Shown: positions 22,984 through 36,808, counted from the first letter of the stretch. The stretch: 64,000 nt of DNA from Gossypium raimondii (GCF_025698545.1 NC_068576.1:2157928-2221927); one strand, 5' to 3'. The notes: generated by a model not told the origin, from the letters alone. A program made the numbers and translations.

Positions 22984-23645
22984 TAAACATTTGATGAAAA
23001 TGAGATGTTAAATATTAATTAAGGATAACCCAACAAATATGGAACATTAGAACAATAAGATAAAAATACATATGATGTTTACTTTTCTTATTATTTCTAG
23101 TAGTAATTGTATTATCAATTTCTTTTATAGACTAACATAATATATGATAATTTTATTTTTATTTTTTATTTATTTAATAACTTTTTTGTCATGATAATAA
23201 TTTTTTATAATAATTAATATTTTTAAAAAATATAAATTATGTAATTTGTAATTAAAGGTATAAATAAGCTTGCATTCAATTAAAAATTGAGACGGATGAT
23301 TCCAAATGAAGTTTTGTTTTGTATCCTCAAGTCACGACTCACGTGCTCCCATCTACTCATTTCTAACTACATATTTAAAACACGTTGTTATCCCTTCATA
23401 AAGCTAAGCAGAAGTAGCCAATTTCTAGGTGTAGTTCTATAGATTTGGACCACAAAATATGAAGGACCAATTCACGCTCCCCACCATAGCAAAGCAGCTT
23501 TTACGTAACAATGGGTACCAACCACTTCCTCTATCAGAGTGACTAACTCACTTCCTTTTGTTGAACACTTACCATCACATAACCCCAACTCCCAGATTCA
23601 TAAATTCACGAGAAGAAAAATCCACTAAAACACTCATTACCAACG
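22984..23645. promoter_or_regulatory. FAAH upstream region
   Basis: No gene. 23030-23280 is very AT-rich. From about 23290 the composition changes to ordinary promoter and 5' leader sequence, with CT/CA-rich DNA just before the FAAH start at 23646. No specific element can be named. Confidence 0.4.
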
Positions 23646-26600
23646 ATGGGGAAGAAGCGGGTAATGGTTCCGGCCAAGGAACTGGACTTGTCGACCGTTA
23701 AATACGAGAAAGAAACAATCCAAGGTATCAATTTTTATTAACTATATATGGGAAATGTGATACAATCCGACCCTTTGACTTGGAATTTGATAAACTTTTT
23801 TGTTCTCTTATTTTGGATTTGGATCGATTGGGGTGCAGCTCCTCATTTGACGGGATCGATACTGAAGTTGTTTGTGAGGATAATTGAAATTCCAATTATA
23901 GGTTCTTTGATCATATCTTTCATGAAAAAGGAGAATAACATGGTTGAGGTTCGTTGTTTTGTGTCGCTCTCTTTCTTCGGCTTTAATATCCTTACTAGTT
24001 ATTACTCAGTTTAAAATACGGGTATTCTTAAGAAAATTTTAATGATGATTTTGATTTTTGGTATTTGCAGATGTTGCAGAACACTGAGATACCAGAAAAA
24101 CCCATGTTTAAACCTGAATTTCCTCCTCAAGGTTTAGTTTATCACCCCTTTTTAACCTTCTTTTTCTTGTTTGATTGTTTTTGTAAGAAACTTTTGTTCC
24201 TTTGATGAAAAGTGTACCATGTTTCAAGCCATGAATATTGATTCTAGCTGTTGAGTAGTTTGTCGATAGTTGTGCATTTTCCCATGTGTCATTGGTTAGT
24301 TAGAAACCTAGCTGACTGTTTGTGTGATATCAAACCAGAAGCAGAACCTTCTGTTGTCATTGTGGATGAAGAAGGGAAACCAACTGATAGAGTTGAATCA
24401 GCCCTTAAGTGTCTTCCTCATTATGATCCTGCTAGTTGCTGGAGTGGAGATACACTTCCATCGTTCCGGTACTGGAAGATTCGTGACTTTGCTTATGCTT
24501 ATCGATCAAAACTTGTGACACCTTCTAAGGTAATTCATATGAAATGCTAGAGAGTTTTTTTTGCTCTAAATCAGTTACAATGAAGATTCTCTCCTTTTGG
24601 TGTATAGATAGCAGAACAAATCATCACACTTGTTGAGGGGTGTAAATATCATAAGGCCCCAACACCATTATTGATATCATTTGATGCTGAGGATATCAGG
24701 AAGCAAGCAGCAGCTTCAACACAAAGGTTTAAGGAAGGTATTTCAGCATTATCTGTTCACGAAGCTTTTTCATCCACATATTATGGTTACTCTAGGGTTC
24801 CTATCTGCAGAAATCTTGTAAATTCAAATCTCTAAAGAGGAACTGTTGCTGTGAGTCATGCAGGAAATCCATTGTCAATCTTGGATGGAATTTTCATGGC
24901 AATCAAGGATGACATAGACTGCTATCCTCATCCAACTAAGGGTAAATAAGCTCAGCATTTATTTTCTCAAAATAAATTTTCCTAGAAATGTTTTTTAGTG
25001 GCAGGAAAGACAGATTAGATTTTCTTTTTAATTACAGGTGCATCAACATGGATGCATGAGGTTAGATCTGTTGAGAAGGATGCAGTTTCTGTCTCAAGAT
25101 TGCGGAGCTGTGGTGTGATTCTTATTGGGAAGGCCAATATGCATGAATTTGGCATGGGCACAACTGGAAACAATCCAAATTATGGGTAAATTTTTTGTTT
25201 TCCAGATGTATAAAGATGCACACTTGCATATGTTACTTCAGTAATGTTTCTATCGGCAGTTATTCGTATTTACCTTTTTTTGGCTATTATTCCACACAAA
25301 TTTCTAGAAGTTATCTCATATTTATACTTGTCAATGTATTGAGGTACAGAACAACCAGAAACCCTTATGCACATGAAAGATATACAGGTGGATCCTCCTC
25401 TGGCCCAGCAGCAATTGTAGCTTCTGGACTATGTTCTGCTGCCCTAGGAACAGATGGTGGAGGTTGGAAAAATTATTACCTTAGTTTGAATCTTTTTTAT
25501 TTCATTTACCATATACTGATATTCAACTGGTTAACTGAATAAAAAAGGCAGGTTCTATTCGCATTCCTTCATCCCTTTGTGGTGTAGTGGGCTTGAAAAC
25601 AACTTATGGAAGGACAAACATGGGAGGGTAAGCTCTTCTTCTAGGCTGCATAACAACTTACTGATTTATATTTTATTGAAAGCATAAGAATACTTCATTG
25701 TTGGTTATCATGGAAATTGTTAACCAAAATTTTATAATGCTCAAGCAAGCCTTTTTTAAAACCTCCAGGACTAAATTTATTGTTTTTGCAATGATTTATC
25801 TGCGTAGATCATTATGTGGATCTGGGACTGTGGAAATTGCTGGACCAATAGCATCAACAGTGGAAGATGTCATACTAGTGTAAGAACCTGGTGCTTGTCA
25901 ATAGATTTTACAGTTGCTGTGGTAACAAATTGATGTAATCTCTAAGCAGTTAGACCATGCAAATTCTGGATTGTTGGTAAACTGAGCAGCTAAACTTTTT
26001 GATAGTGGTGGAACTTGGAAAATATTGGTAAACTGGTGTTTTCATAATATTGCTAAGTGTGCTGAGGCCTTTTCCAGGTATGCAGCTATTTTGGGTTCCA
26101 GTCCTGAGGACAGAATCAGTTTGAAACCGGTAACCTCGACAGCCTTAGTAGTAGTTGTCCAAAAATATTACCTCTACTGAATTACTGTTTCTTAATTCCA
26201 TCTTTCCTATTCCATGTTATGGAACCGTAAATTTCTTTTTAAGTTACTAGTTGAGTTAAGCTAGTCAGCCTTGCATTTTCATTGCATCTATTAATAATCA
26301 TTGTTGTAATGTATTTTGTAGTCTCCCCCTTGTTTGCCTATTTTGTCATCACTTGAGAATGTTAACATTTTGGGATCATTGCAACTGGGGAAGTATACAG
26401 AGGTAAACTGGAAGTAGATTGAATTCAAGTAGTGTTATTTCTTGTAATAAATGTTTCTCAGTGTGCAGTTTTCCCCTGCAGTGGTTTAATGATGTGCATT
26501 CAACTGATATCTCTGACGTCTGTGAAGATGTTCTCAACCTTCTGTCAAAAAGCCATGGATGTAAGGTAAGTTGGTTACCATTTTTGTTTGCTGTCTTTTC

Positions 26601-29600
26601 CCATTTTCTTCATCATTTGACATACTCATGTTTTACTACTGATGTTGTTATGTTTCAAGACAATAGAGATAGTAATACCAGAACTACATGAGATGCGTAT
26701 AGCTCATCTTGTTTCAATTGGATCTGAATCGATACGCTCGCTAAATCCTGATATAGAGGATGGGTAAGCTTCTTTGCTTTAGAATATTTAGCCTAATTAA
26801 AACTGCGGATTTATTAACACTAATAATTGTAAGTATAAAAGTATTATTGTAGTTCCCTATCTTCAATGCTTTATTAGTTTAGACAGATACGGCCTAATTT
26901 CCTTCTAAATTTTGTAGGAAAGGTGTGAAATTGAATTATGATACTCGCACTTGTATGGCACTTTTTCGAACATTCACTGCATCAGACTATGTTGCTGCCC
27001 AGTGTCTTAGGTAAGGCAAAAATGACAATAGTATGATTTACAACTCTGTTGCTTGATCTTGGGATCTATAGTAGCTATTTGCAACCAGCAAGCATCTCAA
27101 AATTACACACACACAAAAGAAAGAAGAAAAAAGAAGATTCAACACATAATGAATCCTCAACATTTATGATCCTTAAAGGGGAAAGAGCTTTGCTTTTGTT
27201 GGCAAATAATGTCTTTTATTTGTAATCTGGTTTCCATTTAAATATGCTATTGAAAGATCTGCCATAGCTTGCTGGATGATAGAATGTTGAGTTCTTAGTA
27301 TCGAACTGTGAATTCTATTTTTTTTTAAAAAGTAAAATGAAGAGAAGGGAAGGGAACAAAAGTAAGGGTGATGGCATAGTCAACCAAAAGAAGGATACAA
27401 CGAGGAAAAAAAAAAACTGGGCCAAACTGGCTGGTCAGACTGGGAACTGGAGGTTTGTCTGGAAAATATAGTGCATATAGCTGATTTTTTCAAACCGGTA
27501 AAAGATTAGTATTTGCTTTCTATAGGTTTTTTTTTTTTAACAATGATGAGATTTGAACCTTCTTAGATTTATATTAAAAACCTTACCACTAAGTCAAAAA
27601 CATATCCTTATCAATTTTTTGCTGTATTTCTTATTTCTTAAACTTTAAATTTATTTTTTGAATATTTAAAAATGGTTTTGATCAAACCGACCAGTATTGG
27701 TTCGACTAGTTTTACCACTGGTCTGGTTTTTTTAACCATAGAATGCTGAAGATGTCAGGGAGATAAGGAGCAACATTGCACTGAAATCTTGGATTTGAAT
27801 CTGATAATAATTGACAATGTTGTCTTTACTTGAATTGGAAGTTTAATTAAAAGAAAGAGAAGAAAAGAAAGGGCAGTGTATTGGGCACATTCTTTGAGAG
27901 TTCACACTTCTATCATCTTAAACCCACATTTGATGAACGCTTTTCCCCCTCTCCGCCCCCCTCACTGACTTAAAACTTGAATGCATTTGTTACTTCCTAC
28001 TTGGCCTTACTTGTTTCAGCCTTTCAGGCGAAGGATAATGCACCATCACCTGGAGATCTTCAAGAAGGTTGATGTCATAGTGACCCCGACAACTGGGTAT
28101 GTAAACTTAATCGTTTAACTATTTTGATGAAATTCTTATCAGTGGGCTCATCTGTCATCATCATTTGCAACGACTTCTGGTATTGAACTGATTCAAGCCT
28201 CTTCTTTGAAGAGTTTAGCCTTTAAACAATTATTCTGTTTGACTAAACATGCCCATTCTTGGGTAAGTTATAGTGTTAGGGTGGGAGGATGTACCAAGTC
28301 ATTAGAAAAAGGGAAATGGTGTAACTTGCAAAACTACCAGATACCATTCTTTCTGCACGCTGAAGGAACTCTGCTCAAACTCTGCTGCTTAAGAACTAAT
28401 TCTTATTCCTGAATTATTTGCATATGAGAATATCTTTCAGTAATCCTTTCACTAAATGACTTTTTTTTTTTTTTTTTGCAACAGCATGACAGCACCAAAA
28501 ATACCACCTAGTGCTCTGGAAAATGGAGAATCGAACATGCAGGTTTCAGGTTTGTCATCTATTTTGCTTCAACTCTTTTCTTAGAAAACCCATATCTGAC
28601 ACCCATATCTCAAGCATACCCAGACTAGGGAATGGATAGATGATCCTCCAAATACATAAAAAAACTTAGAAACCGGTGTTGGACATATATCTGATATTCA
28701 GATCTGAGTCCGAACAATTTAATTCATATCATCATACAGAGTGACATATGGCTTACTCTTTGTATCGTATAGACTACTGTTTTCTGATACGTGGTTCACT
28801 TTGTTATAGGTTATCTCATGCGGTTCATTCTTGCTGCTAATCTTCTTGGTCTTCCTGCCATTACTGTCCCTGTAAGTGATATGCATTTCTTTTCTCCGTA
28901 ATGGTATAGCATTAAATTTAACAATTGACAGGAGAAAGGGTCAAAACTCAAATCTACTATTTCTGTAATGGAGCAGACCAGTTTGATATACTTACAGGAA
29001 CCTCTGTTTTTCCTACAGCTTTGGTGCTAAGAATTTGAACATCTTACTTGAACTTTACTCAATTTGACACTTTTGAGTCAAGGATCCTGGAAACATTGGA
29101 GTGATTTCCATCGCTTTTTCTTGAGCGAATGATTGAAAAAGGTCTTGCCTCTTGAATTTGAAAGAGCGCTGCCTTTTTACTTGAGAGTCGAAAATTGATC
29201 TAATATTTTGTTGGATTTGGTTATGCCTTGTTGCATAACAGCTTAGACTTTGATCGGGAAAACGGAAATGTCAAGAATGATATTTGCCAAAAGAAAGGGG
29301 GAAAGAGGACAAAAACTAGTTGAGTCAAGGTCAAACTTTGGTTGTATTTTTGTCAAACTTATTAAATTTTGTTTTCCAGCTGGACCTCCAAACCTAAACC
29401 GGGTCGATTTTATCATGTTTTGCCATAAGAATACCTAAACTGTTGTTGTAGTGAAACCATCACTATTCTTGGCTCATTTTCTTATTTCTTTTGTCGATTC
29501 CAGGTTGGTCATGACAAACAAGGACTTCCAATAGGTTTACAACTAATAGGCCGTCCATGGGGTGAAGCTACAATTCTACGTTTGGCTTCTGCAATTGAGG

Positions 29601-29758
29601 TACAAACAAAGTTCATATTCCTTGAAAGATAACGCTCTCAACTTTATATTCGAGTTTGTATAACTAAATATAAGGCAATCGTCTCGTGTTTCCAGGAACT
29701 TTGTGCTGAATCCAGAAGGAAGCCTGCTTCATTCCATGACATCTTAAAGACCAAGTAA
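23646..29758 (+). CDS. FAAH: Fatty acid amide hydrolase (FAAH), 20 exons, complete
   Basis: Amidase-signature hydrolase of membranes that cleaves N-acylethanolamines and other fatty acid amides to free fatty acid and amine. Exons: 23646-23724, 23839-23948, 24071-24131, 24339-24529, 24608-24737, 24864-24941, 25038-25185, 25350-25462, 25552-25627, 25808-25879, 26078-26129, 26322-26402, 26482-26565, 26660-26763, 26918-27010, 28028-28096, 28485-28549, 28810-28871, 29504-29599, 29696-29758. They sum to 609 codons (608 aa, against 607 in Arabidopsis as I recall) and all joins keep phase. The catalytic Lys-cisSer-Ser triad falls at K205 (AIKDDID), S281 (GGSSSG) and S305 (GTDGGGS). A hydrophobic stretch near residues 27-60 fits the N-terminal membrane-binding region. 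Intron 15 (27011-28027) is the longest. The start is the first ATG in frame, opening [16 protein letters not shown], a conserved plant FAAH start. No defect seen. Confidence 0.95.
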
Positions 29759-30898
29759 AAGCATTCATGGACTACGATTTATTGCAGATCCCTATGTTTA
29801 TATCACCTATGATGATGCATCATGTAACATTGTTTGCTTATTTGATATCTGCTATCATTTCGACAAACCATACTAGAAATAAACCGATTATCTATTTGAT
29901 TCATCTACATTGTTTTCTATAAACTACCTGCTGTTATTGACTTCAGTTTTACCACCCCATGTACTTTTACTTGAAGCTACATGGAACGGATTGCTAGGAA
30001 GCAAATAGTTACCTTTTCGTATGTCAATATCAAAATACTTCATCTATATAATTACAGACTAGAGAGTATAGATTCACTGACGGTGTCCGGAAACAGAGAA
30101 TTGAGCTCGGATAGTGATGCAGGCTTTTTCTCTGCTATGCTGTTATTTACCACCCTTGATATTCTAGAGCTTACTTTCATAGCCATTGCCTACTGTAATT
30201 ACGTTTCCAATTGATGTTTACAAATTTACTACTAAAAGTGCTCTATAAGTATATCAAATACTTACATATATAATCATTAAAACTAGAACCCTGTTTTTAA
30301 TCACTTGACTTGGCCGTCTGTTTACAATAAAAGGGTTAATTTTCTAATTAACAACTATAAATATGTTTTAATACATGTTTGATTGCATCTAGAAATTTAT
30401 CAGCGAACAAGGTTTCCATATTACTGGGCAAACTTGAAGCTCGCATATACATTATCTATAACATGACTTGTCCAGGAAAATGACCTCTTAATTCAGCACT
30501 TCATTTACCTGTTGAAACATGAAACCCTAGATCAGTTTCACCAAAATGCAATTGTCATTTCCACAACACGCTCAATTCTACCAAATAATGATAATAAAAC
30601 ATTAGCAAGAACCTCATGCCAGTCTCACATGACAAGAAGATTTTTTCCTCAGATGGAGATCTTGAATGGCTAAGTTATATAGATAAAAACACATGGAACT
30701 TAGGCTTGGTTTAGAATTGACTGTGTTAGAACAAAGACAGAAGCAAACTTGGAGCTTCAAAAATTGAAAGAAAAAGATTGCATAAATTATAGTAACTCTA
30801 GTTTGGGACACCATTTCATATATATCAGTTTGGTTCTTTATCTTCTATTGAAAACATTTCCATTCATTATTTTTCCTTTGACCCTTTTTGTTAGGTTA
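29759..30898. other. Convergent intergenic region between FAAH and NUS1
   Basis: Contains the 3' ends of both genes and AT-rich DNA. The open frames at 29981-30214 (+) and 30614-30814 (-) have no recognisable domain. Nothing else seen. Confidence 0.5.
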
Positions 30899-33173
30899 CT
30901 ATAACTTATAGTGTAAGTCAAAGGAAAACTTACCGTAGTTTTGTCGCACCATTGTGAATTTGTAAATAGCCTTAATTAGTGACCCATAATTCATGGACTT
31001 CAAGGGACCCATATGTCTGTTTAAAAAGAACAGATTACAATTAGGCATAAGGGAGCAGATTTATTTGTGGAAAAAAAAGGTCTAAAGTTCTAAAATGGCT
31101 AACTATATCTCTTAACACGCTAGAACCTATGCAAACACCACAGCAGCACTCAAGCTAAGACTAAAATAGGTTTAAGAATACTTCCAGATGCCTGATCATG
31201 CACGATAAAACCAATTCCTTAAAAATCTCGAAGCAAAAATTAACTAATTGAGCTTTTATGTATTTCCTCAATGGTAATCTTTACTTTTTCCCTTCAAACA
31301 TAAAACAGAAAGAGGAATACACAACCACCGGATCTACATTTATTCATTTTTTTCTTTTATAAAACACATTGATAAATTGCAAGAAAGACCATTTAGAATG
31401 TTTCAGTCTTTCATTAGACAGAATCCCATTCTAAGCATCATTGATGAAGAAGAAAAAACCAATGGTAGTTTCCATTATTCCAAGTCCCAAAGAATTTACG
31501 TTAAGAGAATACTTACACAATCTCAGTGTATTTAATCCTCCAGGCAGGGAAACCTAAGTGACACCTGGCAGGTCCATATACTAATAAAAGATCCGGTTCT
31601 GGCCCTCCGCTCCCTAACAGAAAAGATGAAGTTCCAAAAGTTAAATTAACAAATAGTAAAAAGAACTGGTAATAACACCTAAAGTTCACCAACTTGATCA
31701 GACAAAAGAAACAAACCAACGGTTTTGAGTGCCTCGCTCATTTGAGATTCAGTGAAAATTTTCTCTTTCTGATTTTGGTCAGTCACACCTGATTTTGAGT
31801 ACTTCATAAAAAGTACATTGGCTGCTTTGGCAACTGCTTCTTTCCCATCAGAAAATGACACAAACTCCAGAGTCATATGTTGTTGGTCTAATAGCACATT
31901 ATTTTCATGAGCATCCTGCATAGCATATATGGAAGGTTGCCAGTAGCTTAGTACCTTTAGTAACATCACATCAAAATAGTAATCAATAGCTTCACACCAG
32001 TTTGGAGCCAAGCAAACAAAAGGTATAAGGAATAGCTCTAGGCTGTAAATTTTTCGGAAAGAAACCTAGGAGTGCAAGAGTATAAAAGCAGTCAACAATG
32101 AGACCAATACAAATGTTACAAATATGCATCAAGCTTTTATAGGAGGTTCAAGATTGTGCGTGAAGTTGACATTAGTAACATAACCACAACTTTTTGGCTG
32201 CTTGGTATCATAAAGAACCCTTGAGTATCAAAGATCAATCTGCTGTTACAAAACATGGAAGTTTGTCTTGGCAACTGATCAGCAATTTGGTTAATTTATA
32301 TCAAGTAAACGATGTTAATAAGTCATGGTAAACTACATAAAAGAGTGGTTCAACCTTATGCAGAGAGATAGTACCTGAAACCATATTGCACCATCCAAGT
32401 TTTCCAAGATGAAGTCCTTTGATTTCTTCAGTATTCCTAGAACAACAGAATGTTACAACAACACTATTGCATAAACATAAAAACCGCGGGTATATCATTC
32501 ACCTAATGAACCTAGCGACAATGAGAAACCGGAACTCCTACCTTCCTTATCATAAAGGCAAACATGTTTGACACCAACAGCTTCCAGCCATTGCAAAAGC
32601 TCGATAATTTTTGAAGTTTGATAAGCTTCTTCGCTTTCTATCACAATAGCCAGATAGCGGAGCTTGGCTATATGGAGGGATTTGTATCTACCCAGCAGTC
32701 CCGAAGAGATAAGATAGCTTTCAAGCACATTAGCAATATCCAATGTAAAGTTGCATATGCTGATAATAGAATGTACGAGATGCCACAATGATAGAAGGAG
32801 AAGATTTCCGATCTGCGCAAAACCTTAAACGATGAATATCTAATTCAATTCAATTCAAGGAAAATAAATGACATTAAAACAACACCAGCACATCAGCCAT
32901 GATAACTTGACAGAAAACTTTCATCTCCAGTACTCTTTAAAGTCCTTTGTTACACACTAAAATAATTGTTAACACCTCCCCCCCCCCCCCAAAAAAAAAG
33001 GTAAAACAATTGATAACGGATCACAATTCAAAGCGTTGAATAGCTATCCATAGAAAATTGAACAGTGAAAAGGGACATCAAAAGTAAAGCTAGTAATAAA
33101 AGTAAAAGAAACAAACATCAAGTACTTGAGCAGAACAGCGATGCAACACCCTTGATTCATTGCTGAAATCCAT
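30899..33173 (-). CDS. LEW1: cis-Prenyltransferase accessory subunit NUS1/LEW1, 6 exons
   Basis: Non-catalytic partner of dehydrodolichyl diphosphate synthase at the ER, needed for dolichol and hence N-glycosylation. Exons on the minus strand: 33173-33126, 32812-32542, 32436-32375, 31915-31717, 31613-31517, 31016-30899, summing to 265 codons (264 aa) with all phases consistent. The N-terminus has a hydrophobic helix (IGNLLLLSLWHLVHSII). Conserved blocks follow: LRYLAIVIESEEA, TSKIIELLQWLEAVGVKHVCLYD, LEFVSFSDGKEAVAKAA, then GSGGPEPDLLLVYGPARCHLGFPAWRIKYTEIV in two pieces across exon 5, and KAIYKFTMVRQNYGK near the end. The GPEPDLLL..PAWR region is the hallmark of the cis-prenyltransferase fold. 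The usual RXG-type C-terminus is followed here by nine extra residues (see findings). A 13-C/9-A homopolymer lies in intron 1. Convergent with FAAH, divergent from the mTERF gene. Confidence 0.92.
32978..32999 (+). repeat. Homopolymer C13 A9 in NUS1 intron 1
   Basis: Thirteen C followed by nine A. On the transcribed strand this is T9 G13. It is a likely place for length polymorphism or read error. Confidence 0.95.
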
Positions 33174-35130
33174 TAATCTTAGAAAGAAAAAGAAACCTAA
33201 TTAGTAATCAAAGGAAAATATATATACTTTGAAGGGAACAATGAGTTACGAAAGTGGAATCAAACAAGGTTCTAACATTTAAACCAAGTCGGCGAAGGAT
33301 AGCGCTCTTGTTGTTGAGTGGAACCGAAGCTTGGAGCGAAAGGAAATTTATCCAAATCAAAAGCTTTGCAAGAGAAGAGAGAGTGGGAAAGACCCGAAAA
33401 AAAAGAGGAAAAAGGGCATGTTTTGAAGATTAAAGATATAGGAAAAGAAGGAAGAAAGTGAAAATTACGCAACTCAGTGAAGACACAACTGAAAATTGTA
33501 TAACGTTTTTGTTTCCGTTTCCTCAGTCGCCCCCAACGTCTTCTACTGCAACTGTAAAATATCTATTTACTGTACGTAAAAGGCATTCCTTCTTCACACG
33601 TGCCAAATTCTTATATTTTTATAATTTTTATATTATTTATTAAGGCTTTTACTAGATTAATATCACCCTCGATCAGTTATCAATCCGATTAATAAAATTA
33701 AGAAATACTCTTTCATAACTAAAATAAATTACACCATTCAATATTTTAGTTTTTCATTTTAACAAAAACAATTAAAATATGCATATAGTGAGATTTGAAC
33801 CCACGTTAATTGGATTAATAAAATCTTAAATTAAAAAAGTAATATTATTAGAGGAATTTAAAATTTTCACTCTAAAAACTAATAAAAATATAAATATGGT
33901 ATGATTTAAACCCGTACCAATAGCATTAGAAAAGCCTTTAATTAACCACTCACTAAATCTTTATTTTAATTGTAGTGCATTTAGTATTATTTATTTAATG
34001 TGTTTATGTGTTTAAATGTCGTTTTACTCATAATTTAATTTAATTTTTATTTTAATATAATACATATTTCATATGCTATTATGATTAATTAATTTTAAAC
34101 CATACGTTTTATTATTTATTGTATGCTATTTTAAACACATTTATATTTTAAATCTATAATTTTCACATGCATACCGTGTAATAATATTTCTAGTATTAAT
34201 TAATCCGTGTAATTTAATATCATTAAACTATTCAAAAAATTTGTTTGTTAAAAGGTGACACTGATCTTCTTTTCCTTTTCACCTTATAAAAATAGTTATA
34301 TTTCGTTTTTGGTCATTCTATTATGTTTAAATTTTAATTTTAATTTTAATTTTAACATAATTTAATTTCTATAATTTTATAATGTTATGAGTTAGTTCAA
34401 ATAATTAATAATTAATTATTTTAATTAAATTTTGATATAATTTTTTATAAAAAAACATTATTCTAACGGAAAGAAGTTGTTTTGAGTTAGAATAAATGTT
34501 TTAATAAATCAACATCAATTGTCAAAATCATCGAGAGAGTGATAATTATTTAGATTAACTAATGATATCATAATAATAATATAATATAAAATTTTAATAA
34601 ATATTTTAATATTTTTAATAATTTTATATTTTTAAAGATATTAATTTCTGTTGTATGAAAATATTAATTTTTTAATTATTTATTAATATGATATAAAATA
34701 AAATAATGCTACATCACCACATCTTTACTCGTGGCACCACATGTAAAAAAAAGTTTCATACGCACGTGAGCCGTGATAGAAAACGAGAAACCGTTTTATG
34801 CCCGCGTGAAACGTGAGGAAGGTTCTAACAGGCAAATTATCGAACACATGATAGGCTTTAATCGAGTGGATCCCCAAACTCAAAAAACCTTTCTCTATCT
34901 GAATTTGCAACCAAATCTGCTTTACCGAAAGCTAAAAGGGAACCTAGGAATGGAGAGAAATGGTTTCATGCGGCAGCAATTAGAATGTGGAAGTCAATTA
35001 GTCAAGCGGGACAACAACAATGGACATTTTAGTAGAAGTTAGATTTGTTTGAAATAAAGGTGTGTTTTCGTCTCAGTGTTTTGATCTTAATTTTGCAGTC
35101 TTTAGTGTTGACGTTTCAGTTTTGAAACCA
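33174..35130. promoter_or_regulatory. Divergent intergenic region, NUS1 / mTERF
   Basis: 33174-33560 is the NUS1 leader and promoter side (purine-rich on the plus strand). 33600-34700 is extremely AT-rich, with two tRNA-B-box-like phrases (GATTTGAACCCACG at about 33791 and ATTTAAACCCGTACC at about 33905), perhaps SINE remnants. 34700-35130 precedes the mTERF start. The open frame 34773-35042 shows no domain. No other gene seen. Confidence 0.5.
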
Positions 35131-36283
35131 ATGATTTATTCTATCTTCAAAAACCAAGTCTTCATTAGAAATGGCTCTTGGATTCCACCAACTTGTGCTA
35201 AGAATGCGAGTTTTCTTCGAATAATTTCAGCGTTAGTTGTTAGATATGAATCTGGAATCGCAGAAAGTAGACACTGGTTTAAGACTTCTTACCTCATAAA
35301 CACAATTGGGCTGTCCCGCAATCTGCTGTATCAGTGTCTAAGAAGCTCCATTTTGAGACCTCTAAACAACCAGACACTGTGATTTCCTTCTTAGAAAAAC
35401 ATGGCTTTTCAAAAGCCCAGATAAGAAACATCATTCAGAGATGGCCTGAATCTCTTTTGTGCAACCCTGAGAAAAACCTTTTGCCCAAACTTCAATTCTT
35501 TTACTCCAGAAGGATTTCACGTTTTCAACTTTTAAGAATCTTGGCTGTAAACCCAAGTGTCTTCAGAACTAGTTTGATAACTCCATCATCCCAAACTTCA
35601 ACTCCTTCAAGGAATTCACTGGATGCGACGATGATCAGGTGCTTTTAGCATACAAGAACGATTCTATCATCCTTACGCGTAAATTTCAATCCGTTTTTGC
35701 TCCTAATCTTGCAATCTTGAAAGAATCCGGCGTGCCTGAATCAACTATTATTGTTGAACTTGTCCTTCACCCAAGAATCTTTTCAGTCAAGCCTGATAAG
35801 TTCAGAGGAATAGTTGAAGAAGTAAAGAAACTGGGATTTGATCCTTCAAAACGTAGTTTCCTTACAGCTGTTCAAGCATTCTTACAGCTTAGCAAATCGA
35901 CATGGGAAAGGAAGATCGATCTTCTTAAACAATGGGGTTGGTCTAATGAAGAAGTTGTTTCAGCTTTCGAGAAGTATCCGAAAACCATGATGTTTTCAGA
36001 GCAGAAGATCAGTGCGATAATGAGCCTTTTTGTCGACAAAATGGGATGGAAATCGTCGTACATTGCTAAGCGTCCGGTTCTTCTTGCGTATAACTTGGAG
36101 AGGAGAATTATCCCCAGGTGTTTGGTTCTTCAAGCTTTGTTATCCAAAGGTTTGATCCAGAAATTCAGTCTTAATTTTCTGGTGGAGTCTACTGAAAAGA
36201 AATTCCTTCAAAGGTTTGTCATCCCTTATAAAGATCCTTATTTACTGAAACCATATGAGCAAAAGTTAGGCCTTCCAGAATAA
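35131..36283 (+). pseudogene. mTERF-family protein, two -1 frameshifts
   Basis: Intronless plant mTERF (mitochondrial transcription termination factor-like) gene; such proteins act on organelle transcription, splicing or translation. From ATG 35131 (MIYSIFKN..) to TAA 36281-36283 about 383 codons are expected, a normal length for this subfamily. The helical mTERF repeats are clear: TVISFLEKHGFSKAQIRNII, WPESLLCNPEKNLLPKL, RILAVNPSVF, LKESGVPESTIIVELVL, KLGFDPSKRSFLTAVQAF, LLKQWGWSNEEVVSAFEKYP, DKMGWKSSYIAKRPVLLAYN, and the usual C-terminal KFSLNFLVESTEKKFL. The frame shifts by -1 near 35320 and again near 35576, each explained by one missing base in a short run. As written it is broken. It may be a real young pseudogene or two base-call errors. 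Confidence 0.85.
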
Positions 36284-36808
36284 ATAGCATGATTGTATGT
36301 CACTCCGACTTGTATGTATCAAACTCCACTATAATTAGATATTTCTACATTTTTTCATGCACATGAACACTGATAGGAATAGTTTAGATGCTAAAACTGC
36401 CGTGATTGTTTGAAGGTTGAGTTTTTCTCCATCCTCTTCATTTGTCTTTTTATTTTCATCTGTCTTAAATTTGTATATTATTGGTTTCGCTTCCAACTTA
36501 CAAAAAAAAAAATTTATTTAATCTCGCTTTCAACACGTCAAGAAATAATTAATTTTTAAAAATTAAAAATATTTTTTATAATTTTAAAATTTTATTTTTT
36601 AAATAAATTGTATATTTTTATGAATTTTTTAATTTTAAAAAATTAATTAATTGTTGATGTGATAATTAACTTTATTTTTCTATAATTTGACAAATAACAC
36701 AAGTTAAATAAAAAGCTAAAATAAATTTTCATGTAAATAGGATTAAGTAAATAATTATCTGTTTTTTCTCTTTTTACCCTTAACCTATTCAGTGAAGTGA
36801 TGAACTAA
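36284..36808. other. mTERF 3' flank, AT-rich, no gene
   Basis: The 3' untranslated region follows the stop, then AT-rich DNA up to the Tourist MITE. Nothing else seen. Confidence 0.5.

Noticed and set aside
23646-29758. Intronic open frames within FAAH (for example 25195-25542, 28206-28412)
   Set aside because: They run across exon and intron boundaries; the spliced frame explains the coding signal.
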